The translations under genes were made by a program, and so were the position numbers. Under the pieces are notes generated by a model. That model was not told the DNA's origin and made no database searches. It was given only the letters and a program-made list of their open reading frames with translations. From Funneliformis mosseae (lineage: Eukaryota; Glomeromycota; Glomeromycetes; Glomerales; Glomeraceae), in assembly GCA_910592005.1 (NCBI GenBank), contig CAJVPP010002928.1:1-13117 (forward strand): a DNA stretch of 13,117 nt, written 5' to 3'. Shown here piece after piece: positions 1 to 8,760 of the stretch; positions within the stretch are counted from its first letter, which is position 1, and every line of letters begins with the position of its first letter.

Positions 1-108
1 TTTTTGTATCATCGACACTTATAAATTTACAGGTGATCATGTATTGTGTTATATTATATTTCTGGAAAATTTAAGGGATAGTTATATAATAATTTTGGAC
101 GATCTCGG

Positions 109-130
109 GCGGTCGGATACTTATGACCGC
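109..130. repeat. GC-rich hairpin
   Basis: A perfect 6 bp stem GCGGTC/GACCGC encloses a 10-base loop and stands out sharply from the AT-rich surroundings. It lies inside a short open stretch (44-238, + strand) that ends in a poly-Lys/poly-A run and looks like repeat-derived sequence, not a gene. Its function is unknown. Confidence 0.55.
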
Positions 131-139
131 TATTGTATA

Positions 140-600
140 TCTTTGATTTTTGAGATTTTTCCAAAACAAAATAAGAAAAAGTTTTCTAGAAAAAAAAAAG
201 CTTTGGAAACTTTTTATTCTTCCAAAAAATTTTTTTAAAAAAAAAAAAATTTATTTTCAAAAACAAAATAAGAAAAAATTTATGAAAAAAAAAAAGCTTT
301 AATTTTATATTATTTCTTTTCAAAGTTTTTTTTTTTTAGAAAAAAAAAGCTTTGGATAATGATTTTTTCTATACTGAAATTTTTCAAAATATATATTTAT
401 ATTTTTTTTTTTCAAATTATTATTTTTTTTTATATATTGAGACTTTTTCAATATTTTTTTTATTTTATTATATAAAATTTTTTTTTTATTTTATAATATA
501 TTATACTGAGATTTTTCAAAAATCTTTTTATTTATAAAAAATATATAAATATATATTTATTATTTTATCATTTTTATTATATATTCTGAAATTTTTTTAT
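140..600. repeat. Array of degenerate short A/T-tract repeats
   Basis: Two motifs recur. AAAACAAAATAAGAAAAA occurs at 163 and 260 (97 bp apart). An A-run followed by AGCTTT occurs at about 188, 285 and 338. Further on, a TATA-TGA-A-TTTTTCAA motif recurs at 370, 433, 502 and 580 with 63-80 bp spacing. The open frames at 44-238 and 352-537 consist of Lys- and Phe/Tyr-rich low-complexity sequence and are not credible genes. The stretch is best read as an old, diverged minisatellite-like array, with no further content visible. Confidence 0.55.
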
Positions 601-667
601 TATTATAAATATATTTTCAAAATTATTTTAAAAAAAAAGTTTTATATAAAAGACAAAATTAATCATT

Positions 668-1338
668 ATGGCACAGCAGAATATTACGCGAAAAATATTT
701 CATACCAATTTTTAACGCAATAGCAAAGTAAAAATATCTACTTCACATAATCTAGATAGTAACGATCCTATCTATGCAATGCAAGAAACTTCAAATAGCA
801 CATTAGTAAATCTTCAACTTTTTTCTCAAGAACAAGAATAGTCATTTTATTATGAGCCATTCAATGATTTTCAAATTTATCTTATTAATAATAAGAGACA
901 ACTCTTAACGAGCTTATAATCAATACCTTATATCCTTCTCATAATTATTACAATTATGATATTTTTGTATTTTATTTTCAGCATCCTAATGATCAAAATA
1001 TTTACAAAGTTACTTGTAAAATGATTTTACATTCAACTATGGTTCAGTATTTAAACCTAAACATATATAGATTAAGATAAAATGAACAGCTGCAATAATA
1101 ACCTTTAGAGTTTTCTAATTAGCATAAGGCAAACCTTGAGTTCCACTTGAGACAGTTTCTTACTGATAATTTAGAATTTAACATCAATAATATTGGACAG
1201 AGTAGCACTTCTAATACAGATTTAGTCAATAACAATCTATTTACTCAACAAGATAGTGATAGTTAAAATAATAATGAAAATAATAGACTAGAAAGATCAC
1301 AAAAGAAATTATTTATTATTTTATTATTTTATCTATAA
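668..1338 (+). pseudogene. Unidentified coding relic 1 (repeat-derived protein, many in-frame stops)
   Basis: Starting at ATG 668 (MAQQN...), the reading frame gives ordinary soluble, Gln/Asn/Ser-rich protein sequence. It is interrupted by TAA 713 and TAG 839. A one-base shift near 900 moves the frame, which then continues through TAA 1078, 1096 and 1099, TAG 1120 and TAA 1264 to a TAA at 1336-1338. All seven internal stops are TAA or TAG, and each reads naturally as glutamine (for example LRQNEQLQQQ around 1072-1101). The segment with HPNDQNIYKVTCKM (982-1023) is the best-preserved core. I do not recognise the family. The codon pattern matches the decay seen in the transposases downstream, so a dead mobile-element protein is the likeliest reading. 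No membrane segment or catalytic motif is evident. Confidence 0.55.
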
Positions 1339-1478
1339 AATCGAAAGATTTATATTTTATGTATATTTAAACTTTGATTGGCGAAAAAGAAAAATACTAT
1401 ACTACCAAATCTGAAATTTGCTTATTGACAAATTCCTACTTAAATCTTTATAAAAAAAATTTTTTTTTTATAGTTTAT

Positions 1479-1615
1479 GATAGCTTTAATATATTTAATA
1501 TATTTAAAAAATTTTATGCCAATCATATGGGATAAGAAATTGATTTTGAGTATACATATGATAATCAAAAAAATAAAAAAAATGCTATGTCACATTAAAC
1601 ATTCTAATTTGAATT
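1479..1615 (+). pseudogene. Coding relic fragment, probably a continuation of relic 1
   Basis: In the third frame, 1479-1615 reads as protein-like sequence (a core like FYANHMG-EIDFEYTYDNQ) with TAA at 1533 and 1596, both in positions that suit Gln. Between it and relic 1 lie about 140 bases of T/A-rich sequence that could be a decayed intron or simply eroded coding DNA. The family is not recognised. Linkage to the upstream relic rests only on strand, proximity and the same style of stop codons. Confidence 0.35.
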
Positions 1616-1706
1616 AATTAACTAAATTTTATTATTTAAAATTTTTCTATTAAAATTTTTGTTATTATAAAATACATAAAATTATATTATTAAAATTACT
1701 CTACCA

Positions 1707-1930
1707 GCATTAGAAATTAGAAGCAGTTTTGGACTTTCAATTCTTCCAATTCCAATAATTCCAATAAAAAGTTATCAGGTTTCTAATGCCTATAGAAATA
1801 TATAAATTTTATATTAAGTGAAATTAGAAGTACTTTTAGATTTCCATTTCTTTCAATTATAATAATATTTCCAATTCCTATAAAATTCATTGGAAGCTTC
1901 CAATGCTTACGGGATATTATTATACAAATT
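1707..1930. repeat. Two tandem copies of a ~107 bp repeat
   Basis: GAAATTAGAAG followed by a similar CTTT/TTCCAATT-rich body occurs at 1713 and again at 1820, 107 bp apart. Both copies end in an AATGC-TA-G motif (around 1785 and 1902). Copy 1 is bounded by the inverted arms GCATTAGAAA (1707-1716) and TTTCTAATGC (1780-1789). Copy 2 contains a perfect 18 bp palindrome, CATTGGAAGCTTCCAATG (1888-1905). The inverted arms suggest a small foldback or MITE-like repeat. No coding content is visible. Confidence 0.6.
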
Positions 1931-2520
1931 TTTGTAATACTTGAAAATCAATTTCATAACAAATCACTCTATAGACATTATTACACTAATTTTATTAGAA
2001 AAATAATTTTTAAAATTAAAAATAATCTTTTTATAACAAAAATTATTAAAATGAAAAATTTTTTTTTAGCAACTTTTAAGAAAAATTAATTTTTAATAAA
2101 TAATTGAAATTATTTAAAAAAAAAATAAACAGTTTAATAAAAAAATTTTTACTGTGAGGTATAAATACCCAATCCCCATTTAAACATCCATTCAAACTAT
2201 TAATAATAGTTTTATATTAAATATTTTAGTTAAAAATTTTGAAATTTTAGAAGGATCTGAAAACTTTTTTAATTTTTTAAATAATAATATCAATCGCTTC
2301 TAAATTTTGTGTTGATCATTTCTAAAAATCAAATTTTTGATGTTACATAAAAAATTACTTGTTAATATCCTATGTATCATATAATAAAATGAATCAAACA
2401 TCTCATTTTTGTTAGTAAAATAACGGACTATATTCATATTCTGTTATCTTTTCCTTAAAAAAAATTCCATTATATAATCAAAAATTATAAAGCGAAAAAA
2501 AAAATATTTTTAATATACTG
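1931..2520. other. AT-rich stretch without a recognisable gene
   Basis: Mostly A/T runs. A frame near 2238-2300 reads like eroded protein (FEILEGSENFFNFL) but breaks quickly, with both TAA and TGA stops. It may be the 5' part of the relic starting at 2521, but I cannot support a boundary. One TATA-like site is listed separately. Confidence 0.4.
2160..2167 (+). promoter_or_regulatory. Possible TATA box
   Basis: TATAAATA lies inside a locally C-rich patch (GAGG-TATAAATA-CCCAATCCCC) that differs from the surrounding A/T runs and precedes the coding relics at 2238-3690. The position fits a pol II core promoter, but such a match is cheap in AT-rich DNA. Confidence 0.25.
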
Positions 2521-3690
2521 AAAACAAAGCAAAAATTATAAATCCGTTAAAAAATCAAGGATATTAGAAATTATTTTGACTATTATTATCTTGTATAATT
2601 TACTAAGCTTGCTTAGAAGTACTACTCTGTTCAATATTAATAAAGAATCTCAGATTATCTATTTTAAGTGGATTCCTTATGCTTATTAAAAAACTCTGAA
2701 GCTTTTCTTCATAATTACTTAAAGGTTAAAGTCATTTGGTAAATTTTTAATGCTGCAAAAAAAGATTGTTTGAATATTGATGATTATGAGAAAGGTACAA
2801 GTTATAAATTTACATGACCAACCAACCAAGTTTTTAAGAAGAAGCTGATATTAATAGTTAACATCACGTGATAGTAGAGTAAACATTTATTTTTATCATT
2901 ATATTGCTTAAGTAAAATAAGACTAAGGTTTTTTAAATATCAAGAATCTTTTGATTTTTATAAAAAATCTGAATCTTTGAAATCAATAATGTGCCTGACA
3001 AATTGTTTTAAATTATTAACTTTGAAAATAAAGCTGAAAATCCTATTATCTTTAATGATATTCTGAATTTTTTCCTTAACTAAGCAAAAATATTTCGTAT
3101 GAATTATTTTTGAGTGCTGAGCTAACTTTTTATTTCATAAAAACATTTTTTCACCTTTTCTCTTCGAAATTTTTATGAAGGAAAGAATGTAAATATGAGT
3201 GAAATGCACATAGTGGCTATATTGATATTGATTTCAATCTTGGGTTCTATATTGCAACTAAACAGGTTGAAATCCATTTAATATCAATAAAAAGGAATGG
3301 TTTATCACATGTACTCACGAGAATGTTAATGCTCAAAATTATCAATTATTTATCCTCAATTATGCTTCAAAGCTACTAGAAATGAATTTGTGTTCAGGTC
3401 ATTTTCTAAATAAGTGCACTAATTTAAGGTCTGCAAAAAAGTAATTTCACTCTAGACAATTATTAGGAGAAAAATTATAAAGCTGCAGCTAATGTTACAA
3501 CTCAGAAAATTGCAGATATTGTGAATATTCAGAATTGGAAAATATATTTTAGGCTATTTATTAGTCAAGTTTTATATTGTCAGGATAATCCACTAGATAT
3601 TAACAGGTCGAGGGAATAGATATAGAACATACTGATAAAATCATTAATAAAAGACCATTTAATATTGATGAGAAATTATTACTAATTTAG
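2521..3690 (+). pseudogene. Unidentified coding relic 2 (multi-frame, hypermutated)
   Basis: Protein-like sequence can be followed through several frame changes: frame 1 at 2521-2835 (KYYSVQY, then LLKNSEAFLHNYLKVKVIW, FNAAKKDCLNIDDYEKGTSY), frame 3 at 2979-3170 (INNVPDKLF, NFENKAENPIIFNDIL), frame 2 at 3205-3270 (SGYIDIDFNLGFYIATKQVE), frame 1 at 3275-3460 (EWFITCTHENVNAQNYQLF), and frame 2 at 3463-3620 (ANVTTQKIADIVNIQNWK). A tail reads to TAG 3688-3690. Most interruptions are TAA/TAG where Gln fits. TAA 2740 follows a Trp codon, and TGA 2815 could be a former Arg. At least four frameshifts are needed. I do not recognise the family and no catalytic motif is clear. The setting and decay style suggest a dead transposon-encoded or multigene-family protein. 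Whether it was ever joined to relic 1 cannot be decided here. Confidence 0.5.
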
Positions 3691-3876
3691 TCACAATAAA
3701 TTTTCAAAAATACTGTCAAATTTTTATACACATCAATTAATTGACCAAACAGTAACCAAAATTTATTTATAATATACACATAATTTTATTTATATTATTT
3801 AATTACATATTCGTTTGTAATTCCTATATGTATCTATATAATAAGATTTTTCTAATGCACGATAATGAAATTAAAA
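3691..3876. other. AT-rich spacer before the MULE
   Basis: No open frame or repeat that I can support lies between the end of relic 2 and the MULE target-site duplication. Confidence 0.5.
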
Positions 3877-3885
3877 TATTTAAAT
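3877..3885. repeat. MULE target-site duplication, left
   Basis: TATTTAAAT directly precedes the left TIR and is repeated exactly at 8090-8098 after the right TIR. Confidence 0.7.
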
Positions 3886-3924
3886 AGAGAAAATTTATTC
3901 CTCACCTGGGTGATTTCTCACCCC
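3886..3924. repeat. MULE left terminal inverted repeat
   Basis: It begins AGAGAAAATTTATTCCTCAC, continues CTGGGTGATTTCTCACCCC, and pairs with the complement of 8042-8089, which shares AAATTTATTCCTCA, GGTGA and TTTCACCCC-like blocks with one ~10 bp length difference. It also has an internal small palindrome TCACCTGGGTGA (3902-3913). TIR differences are again mostly C/T. Confidence 0.75.
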
Positions 3925-4704
3925 ATATTCACGTGATTGACTGATCGATGAATCATATTAGAGATCTGAATAAGTCACATTAAATTTTTAATAATAATAA
4001 ATAAAAAAAATAGCTGCGCATAAAACTCTTTACTTTCTAAGCCACAACGATTCTTTTCTAATAGTAACGAAGGGTTTTGTAACAAAGGGTAGAGTTTTAT
4101 ACTGTTTGTCTCTGACTTTTTTGTTACTAGAGTTTGAGAAGAAAAGTTGTTTTTTTTTCCAATTTGTAAAGGATTTAAATTTGAAGAATCTTTTCTTTAA
4201 AAGTTCAAAGTCTTTTGTTATTTCTCTAGCATTTTTTGTTCTTTATATTTTTTTTTGAAAAGAGAAGTTTGAAAGTTATTTTCTTTGAAGTCCTCTTTAC
4301 TGGTGTTGATAATTTGCTCTTTTCTTTTAAGTTTTTTTCCTCCAAAGTTTTTTTTCTTTGAAGTTTTTTTTTTCTTCTGAAAATTCTTTCCAATTTCTTT
4401 GAAGTTTTTTTAACTGATGATGTTTCCTAAAGTTCTTTCTCCAAAGTTTTTTTTTTCCTTCAGAGTTTTTTCTCCCTCCAAAAATTCTTTCTCCAATTTC
4501 TTTGACCAATAATGTTCTGAATTTTTTTTTGAGTTTTTTTTTCTTAAAAATTTTTAGTACTATTTTAATATCCATTACAAGTAATAAATAACCACTCCAT
4601 TTACTCTAATATTATAAACATGCTTACCTCTAAAGCCTTCATAGAAGGTCTTTATTTGCTTGTCAAACATTTGTGTTTTTTTACTTTTTGTATTTACGCT
4701 AATT
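3925..4704 (+). other. MULE 5' region with pyrimidine-rich tract
   Basis: This 780 bp leader separates the left TIR from the transposase start. From about 4140 to 4550 the + strand is almost entirely T and C, with imperfect internal repeats of ~65-100 bp. The block around AATTCTTTCCAATTTCTTTG at 4382 recurs as AATTCTTTCTCCAATTTCTTTG near 4482, and TTTGAAGTTTTTT recurs several times. It may have served as promoter or untranslated leader. An ATG at 4620 opens a short frame to 4743 that overlaps the transposase start in another frame; I see no support for it as a gene. Confidence 0.5.
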
Positions 4705-6541
4705 ATGTTCTGCGATGCCGCACCCTTTATAGAACCTATTAATAATAATAATAATGAAGAAGAATATATTTTTAGAGATATATTAGGCTCTAAATTTAAA
4801 GGTTATAATGGTGTTTTTCCACTAATCAATACTCTGATTGAAATTGAGTTGAGAACTAAGTTTCACTCTATAGAAATTGCAGTATATTTTATAGAATAAT
4901 ATGCTCTTTAAAATAACTTTACCATCTTTAAGTACAAGACTGAAAATTTTTTAAATGGTACTTGTAGAAAAAGGATATTTAAGTATGATTTAGGAGAAAA
5001 GTATGTTGAAAAATATTTAAGACTGATATTAGGTAAAGAAAGAGCAAAGGAAGCAAAAGCAAAGCTGTATATGATAAGTAAATATTAATAGACGATCAAA
5101 TTCACTAATAGCAACTGTAATGTTATTTAATAATAAACACAACTATGAGATTTTTATTGAAACTGTGAAATTTTCTACCACTTACAAAAATTTTTCTGAA
5201 GAAATCATGGAACAGATAGAATTTTATGTTGTGTATGACCAATGTGATACAAGAATAATTAGAAACCTCTTTCAACCAAAATATTCTGATTGTGTGTTTT
5301 TTATTCAAGACTTAGAGAATGCAATTCAAAAAATTAAACAAGAAAAGAGATCAAATTTAGGAGAAACAGCATCTCTATTAATGAAGTTTCTTGAATTGCA
5401 AGCTAATAATTCTGCATAGTTTATAAAGCTATTAATAGATAGCACAAGTAACTGGTTAGTTGGTATTTTCTAAATATCACCAGAGCAGCGTGAAAGGTAA
5501 ACAAAATTTTATGATATAATTATTCACGACAATACTGTAAAAACGAATAAAAATATCTATCCGTTAAATCTCTTCATATTAATTGATAACTATAATAAGA
5601 GTAAGTTAGCAGCTCAAGCATTCATATAAGATAAAAGACAAAAATCATACGAATGGTTACTTCGATGTTATCTTGAAGCATATAAAATTCCTCTATTAAC
5701 ATTTGTTACTGATGCTGACCCTGCAATGATTGCAACCATTTCTATGATATTTCTAGAGACTCATTATATGTAATGTTTATACCATCTCTATCAAAATCTT
5801 CCAAAAAACCTTTGTTTATATTTAGAATCATCACTTTATCAGGAATTTCTTAAAGATTTTAAAGGAATTCAATGTTCTTATTGCAAGAATGTATTTGAAA
5901 AAGAACTAAAGGAATAGTTGAAAAATATGAGGCAAGAAGCAAATATATAATCACAATACTATTGAATTAAAAGCATACTTGGATAAAATGCTTTATATCA
6001 TGATATTTTACAGCGGGAACATAATTTACACAATATGTAAAATCAGAAAATGCATTAATAAAAAAGGCCGTGCAGTCAAGTTTCTCTCTCTTATAAGTTT
6101 AAGAATCTCTTGAAAATTGGTTAGAATTTGAGTCAATTAACAATCGTTATTCAATCTGAAAAGCTTCAATATTACAGTACACATAACTTTTTATCATACA
6201 AACATTCTTTAGTAATATTGATAGTATCATAAATAAATATCTTATACAGCTAATTCATGATGCATATTATAAACAAATGTGTCAATCTGTATATTATCGT
6301 GTACATCAAGTACAATTTTTTGAAATTTCAGTATCAAATGATAGTTCATTTGAACCTTTTTTTGATAAAGTAGAAGATTCTGCCGAATCTCCTATTAAAG
6401 CTGATGAGGATTGGAAGCTTGACTTGAAGTCTTTGATTTCAATAGTTAGTTTTAACGATATTTTAGAAGTTTGAAAGATTTCTCAATACAATTACCTGAA
6501 ATGCTATCAACATGTAATTCTACTTAATACTAGAATACTTA

Positions 6542-6586
6542 TGCACTTGTTTTATACTTGTCACTCATGGTATTATATGCAGGCAT
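6542..6586 (+). other. SWIM zinc finger of the MULE transposase
   Basis: The frame-2 sequence CTCFILVTHGIICRH has the SWIM pattern CxC...CxH, with Cys codons at 6542, 6548 and 6578 and His at 6584. It follows a one-base frame change near 6530. This finger normally lies C-terminal to the catalytic domain in MULE/FAR1 proteins, as here. All four metal ligands survive although the rest of the gene is dead. Confidence 0.8.
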
Positions 6587-6971
6587 TTCTTTAAAGTGTT
6601 TGTTGAATCTTCTAATACATGTTTTCATTTGACATTGATTCCTAAGCATTGGTATAAGGATGAATATATCAATTCAAGCGATACCTATTCTAGTGAGACA
6701 ATTATAAGTAATGGCTAAAATGATCAAAATGGTATGTAAATCACTTTAGAATTTGCCTGAAAATACATCATAAATAATCTTTCAGAAAGGTATTCTAAGC
6801 AAATATCATGAAATCAATTAAAATTTAATACTCTAATAGGCAAAGTCAAAAGGCAATTCAATTTGCAATTCAAGATAATGATAAAGAACTAATTCAGTTT
6901 ATCAAGGATTTTAATAAAGAAAAGAAGCTTAACTAATTCAAGCAGAATTGATTAAGCAATAAAAAGCTTTA

Positions 6972-6975
6972 GTGG
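6972..6975. repeat. Candidate 4 bp target duplication of LTR copy 1 (left)
   Basis: GTGG here pairs with GCAG at 7562-7565. The two differ at two sites, one C/T and one G/A. An ancestral GCGG would give both by single transitions and would restore the MULE codons GCG GAT. Confidence 0.55.
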
Positions 6976-7561
6976 TGTTAACCCTATACTCAGCTCATTG
7001 AACTTAGGGTAACTATGACTTAATAACAGGAAGTAACGTGTGAGAAACTACTAAATTATTATGAAATAAGTCCTATTACAATCAACTTTAGATTTATATT
7101 TTAAATAAATAAAGATAACTTTAACAACTTGTAAACATAATAAATACAATTGACATGTTGAAGAATTTTTAATATGTGTAGTTTAGAAAGAGATTCCTTT
7201 ATTGTAGAGATTTGTATCCTTAGCAATTCTTAACTTTAGATTTTAAATCTTGAACTCGAACTATTGAGTTTACACTGTTATCTCTGCCCTTTTGCAAGGA
7301 TAAGTTTCTATCCTATTTATACAAAAATACAATTATAAGAATTTACTTTTTAACACTAAACTATTTTATAATGATAAGATAAATACAAAAGATAAATTAT
7401 AACTTAATGATAATACTAATATAATAAATAATAATAATAAAATATAAGAATAAAATAAATATAATAAAAATGTTAACTAAGTTAAAAATGCTAATGATGT
7501 TAATAACATTGATTATTCATCAATCTTTGTGACGCAGTAGGATTGATTTCATATAGTATCA
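6976..7561 (-). mobile_element. Solo LTR, copy 1, inserted in the MULE transposase
   Basis: The 586 bp sequence has TG...CA ends (TGTTAACC...GTATCA) and is repeated in reverse complement at 8405-8987 over its whole length. It begins and ends abruptly inside the MULE coding sequence, which resumes in register afterwards. By comparison with copy 2, its transcription sense is the minus strand, where a TATA-like motif and an AATAAA signal appear in LTR order. No primer-binding site, polypurine tract or gag-pol follows either end, so it is a solo LTR. Copia versus gypsy cannot be decided from the LTR alone. Confidence 0.75.
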
Positions 7562-7565
7562 GCAG
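7562..7565. repeat. Candidate 4 bp target duplication of LTR copy 1 (right)
   Basis: GCAG partners GTGG at 6972-6975. The G at 7565 is also the first base of the first MULE codon (GAT) after the insertion. Confidence 0.55.
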
Positions 7566-7813
7566 ATAAAAAAATAAATAACAATCAAGTCTTTTGTAAT
7601 ACAAAAGAAGTATTAATCGATTTTAATTAGATCTTGGATCTATTGAAGTGTCAGCCTAAAGGAAGACTACCAGTAAAACAGTTGAAGCTATCTGTTGAAA
7701 AATCAGATTCAAAAGGTAAAGATGAAAGTAAATAAGCAATATCTAATAGATGTCATAAGTGTAGCTTATGTGAAAAATATAGTCATTATCATAGCATTTA
7801 TTCTAAGAGTTAA
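7565..7813 (+). pseudogene. C-terminal exon-like end of the MULE transposase (zinc knuckle)
   Basis: After the LTR the MULE frame resumes at 7565 (DKKINNNQVF) and runs to TAA 7811-7813, with TAG 7628 and TAA 7733 inside. The tail is basic (QPKGRLPVKQLK) and ends in a CX2CX4HX4Y motif: Cys 7760, Cys 7769, His 7784, Tyr 7799. A CCHC zinc knuckle would have Cys at the last position, and TGT>TAT is a single G>A change. The upstream half of the split codon is at 6972-6974. Confidence 0.8.
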
Positions 7814-8041
7814 TTTACAATACTTAATCATGTATTTATAGTGCAAGATCAAGTGTTGTTTATTAGTTTTACTTAGTAATAGTATGAGATCATATTAATT
7901 TTATAGTAATAGTATATTTGTGATATTTTGGCTTTAATTGTTATATTTATTTGGTGTAAAATTTAAACAATAAATATTGATAAATGCTATTTTTTTTATA
8001 ATAATTGTTGTTAATAAAAAATGCATACAAAAAAAATTATA
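7814..8041 (+). other. MULE 3' untranslated region
   Basis: This is AT-rich sequence between the transposase stop and the right TIR. AATAAATATT at about 7970 and AATAAAAAATG near 8014 could act as polyadenylation signals. No other feature is seen. Confidence 0.4.
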
Positions 8042-8089
8042 AGGGGTGAAAAATAATTTATCTCACCTAAGATGAGGAATAAATTTACT
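8042..8089. repeat. MULE right terminal inverted repeat
   Basis: AGGGGTGAAAAATAATTTATC is followed by TCACCTAAGATGAGGAATAA and ATTTACT. Its complement aligns to 3886-3924, with the conserved block AAATTTATTCCTCA at the outer end and TTCACCCC at the inner end. Confidence 0.75.
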
Positions 8090-8098
8090 TATTTAAAT
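8090..8098. repeat. MULE target-site duplication, right
   Basis: TATTTAAAT immediately follows the right TIR and is identical to 3877-3885. Confidence 0.7.
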
Positions 8099-8400
8099 AT
8101 TATATAAAATATTTTATATTTATATAATATACATTGTATTATATTTAAAATAGTAATTTTTGTTTATTAAAGTTATAAATTAAATAATTTTTTAATTATT
8201 ATAAAAATATATCTATTAAAAAATAATAAAATATTAATAAATCATATTTATAAATAAACTTATGGTAATTTCTATTTGTATACGGTCTATTGTATATGAA
8301 TCATATGATATGACTATCAGTATTAAAATTACTTTAAGTACCATGAATATTTTACTTATAAAATATTTCGTGTTAAAGTATAAAGAATAGAAAAATTTGC
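8099..8400. other. AT-rich spacer between MULE and LTR copy 2
   Basis: No gene or repeat that I can support. The stretch is host or older repeat DNA into which both elements inserted. Confidence 0.5.
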
Positions 8401-8404
8401 ATAC
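8401..8404. repeat. Candidate 4 bp target duplication of LTR copy 2 (left)
   Basis: ATAC pairs with ACAC at 8988-8991, differing by one T/C transition. The length agrees with the duplication inferred for copy 1. Confidence 0.45.
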
Positions 8405-8642
8405 TGATACCATATGAAGTCAATCCTACTGTACTACTAAGATTGATAAATGATCAACATTATTAACATTATTAGCATTTTTAACTTATTTAACATTTAT
8501 ATTTTATTATTTTATTCTTATATTTTATTATTATTATTTATTATATTAGTATTATTGTTAAATTATAATTATCTTTTATATTTATCTTAGCGTTATAAAA
8601 TAGTTTATCATTAGATAATAAATTCTTATGATTATATTTTTG

Positions 8643-8675
8643 TATAAATAGTATAGAAACTTGTCCTTATAAAAG
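8643..8675 (+). promoter_or_regulatory. LTR promoter (TATA motifs)
   Basis: TATAAATA at 8643-8650 and TATAAAAG at 8668-8675 lie in the middle of the LTR, about 90-120 bp before a polyadenylation motif. This is the expected position of the U3/R boundary promoter. The second motif sits in a locally GC-richer patch (CCTTATAAAAGGGC), which makes it the better candidate. Confidence 0.5.
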
Positions 8676-8760
8676 GGCAAAGATAACAGTAATAACTCAA
8701 TAGTTCGAGTTTAAGACTTAAAATCTAAGGTTAAGGATTGCTAAGCATACAAATCTCTAC

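Larger units (their letters stand above)
4705..7813 (+). pseudogene. MULE/FAR1-type transposase, hypermutated and split by an LTR
   Basis: This would have cut and rejoined the MULE ends in the nucleus. Starting at ATG 4705 (MFCDAAPFIEPI) the order is: an N-terminal FAR1-like DNA-binding region (to about 5150, with CRKRIF at 4963-4980); the MULE catalytic domain with Asp at 5528-5530 (HDNT), Asp at 5717-5719 (TDADPAM), a CLYHLYQNLPKNL motif at 5774-5812, and Glu at 6046-6048 (SENAL); a SWIM zinc finger CTC...CRH at 6542-6586; and a CCHC knuckle at 7760-7801. Stops replace Trp (5417, 5471, 5498, 6157, 6472), Gln (5627, 5771, 6022, 6094, 6100, 6184, 6716, 6737, 6930, 6960, 7733) and probably Arg (6001, 6809). 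Frame changes occur near 5100, 5900, 6530, 6848 and 6925. Family comparison is from memory; the motifs themselves are visible. The LTR at 6976-7561 interrupts the C-terminal part. Confidence 0.88.
3877..8098 (+). mobile_element. Complete but dead MULE (Mutator-like) DNA transposon with target-site duplications
   Basis: The element is bounded by a direct repeat TATTTAAAT (3877-3885 and 8090-8098). Nine bases is the duplication length typical of MULEs. Inside these lie terminal inverted repeats (3886-3924 and 8042-8089), a pyrimidine-rich leader, a MULE/FAR1-type transposase relic (4705-7813) and a short 3' region. The span between the duplications is 4204 bp. Removing the LTR at 6976-7561 plus one copy of its 4 bp duplication leaves about 3.6 kb, a normal size for an autonomous MULE. 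The transposase carries more than 20 stops and about five frameshifts, so the element cannot move by itself. Because ATTTAAAT is palindromic, the exact TIR/duplication boundary could shift by a base or more. Confidence 0.85.

Noticed and set aside
44..238. 64-codon open frame containing LDDLGRSDTYDRYC
   Set aside because: The middle looks faintly protein-like, but the end is a poly-A/Lys run inside a repeat array and there is no promoter or start context. Not supported as a gene.
352..537. Phe/Tyr-rich open frame
   Set aside because: It arises from T runs and degenerate repeats, with no codon structure.
4327..4575. Minus-strand Lys-rich open frame of 82 codons
   Set aside because: It is the complement of the pyrimidine-rich tract, low complexity, with no start context or homologous look.
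5123..5308. Minus-strand open frame
   Set aside because: It is the antisense shadow of the well-preserved transposase frame at 5120-5419.
668..7813. Ciliate-like genetic code with TAA/TAG as Gln
   Set aside because: In the MULE transposase, conserved Trp positions (5417, 5471, 5498) are also TAA/TAG, TGA stops occur at Trp and Arg sites, and several frameshifts are present. Pseudogene decay explains all of these.
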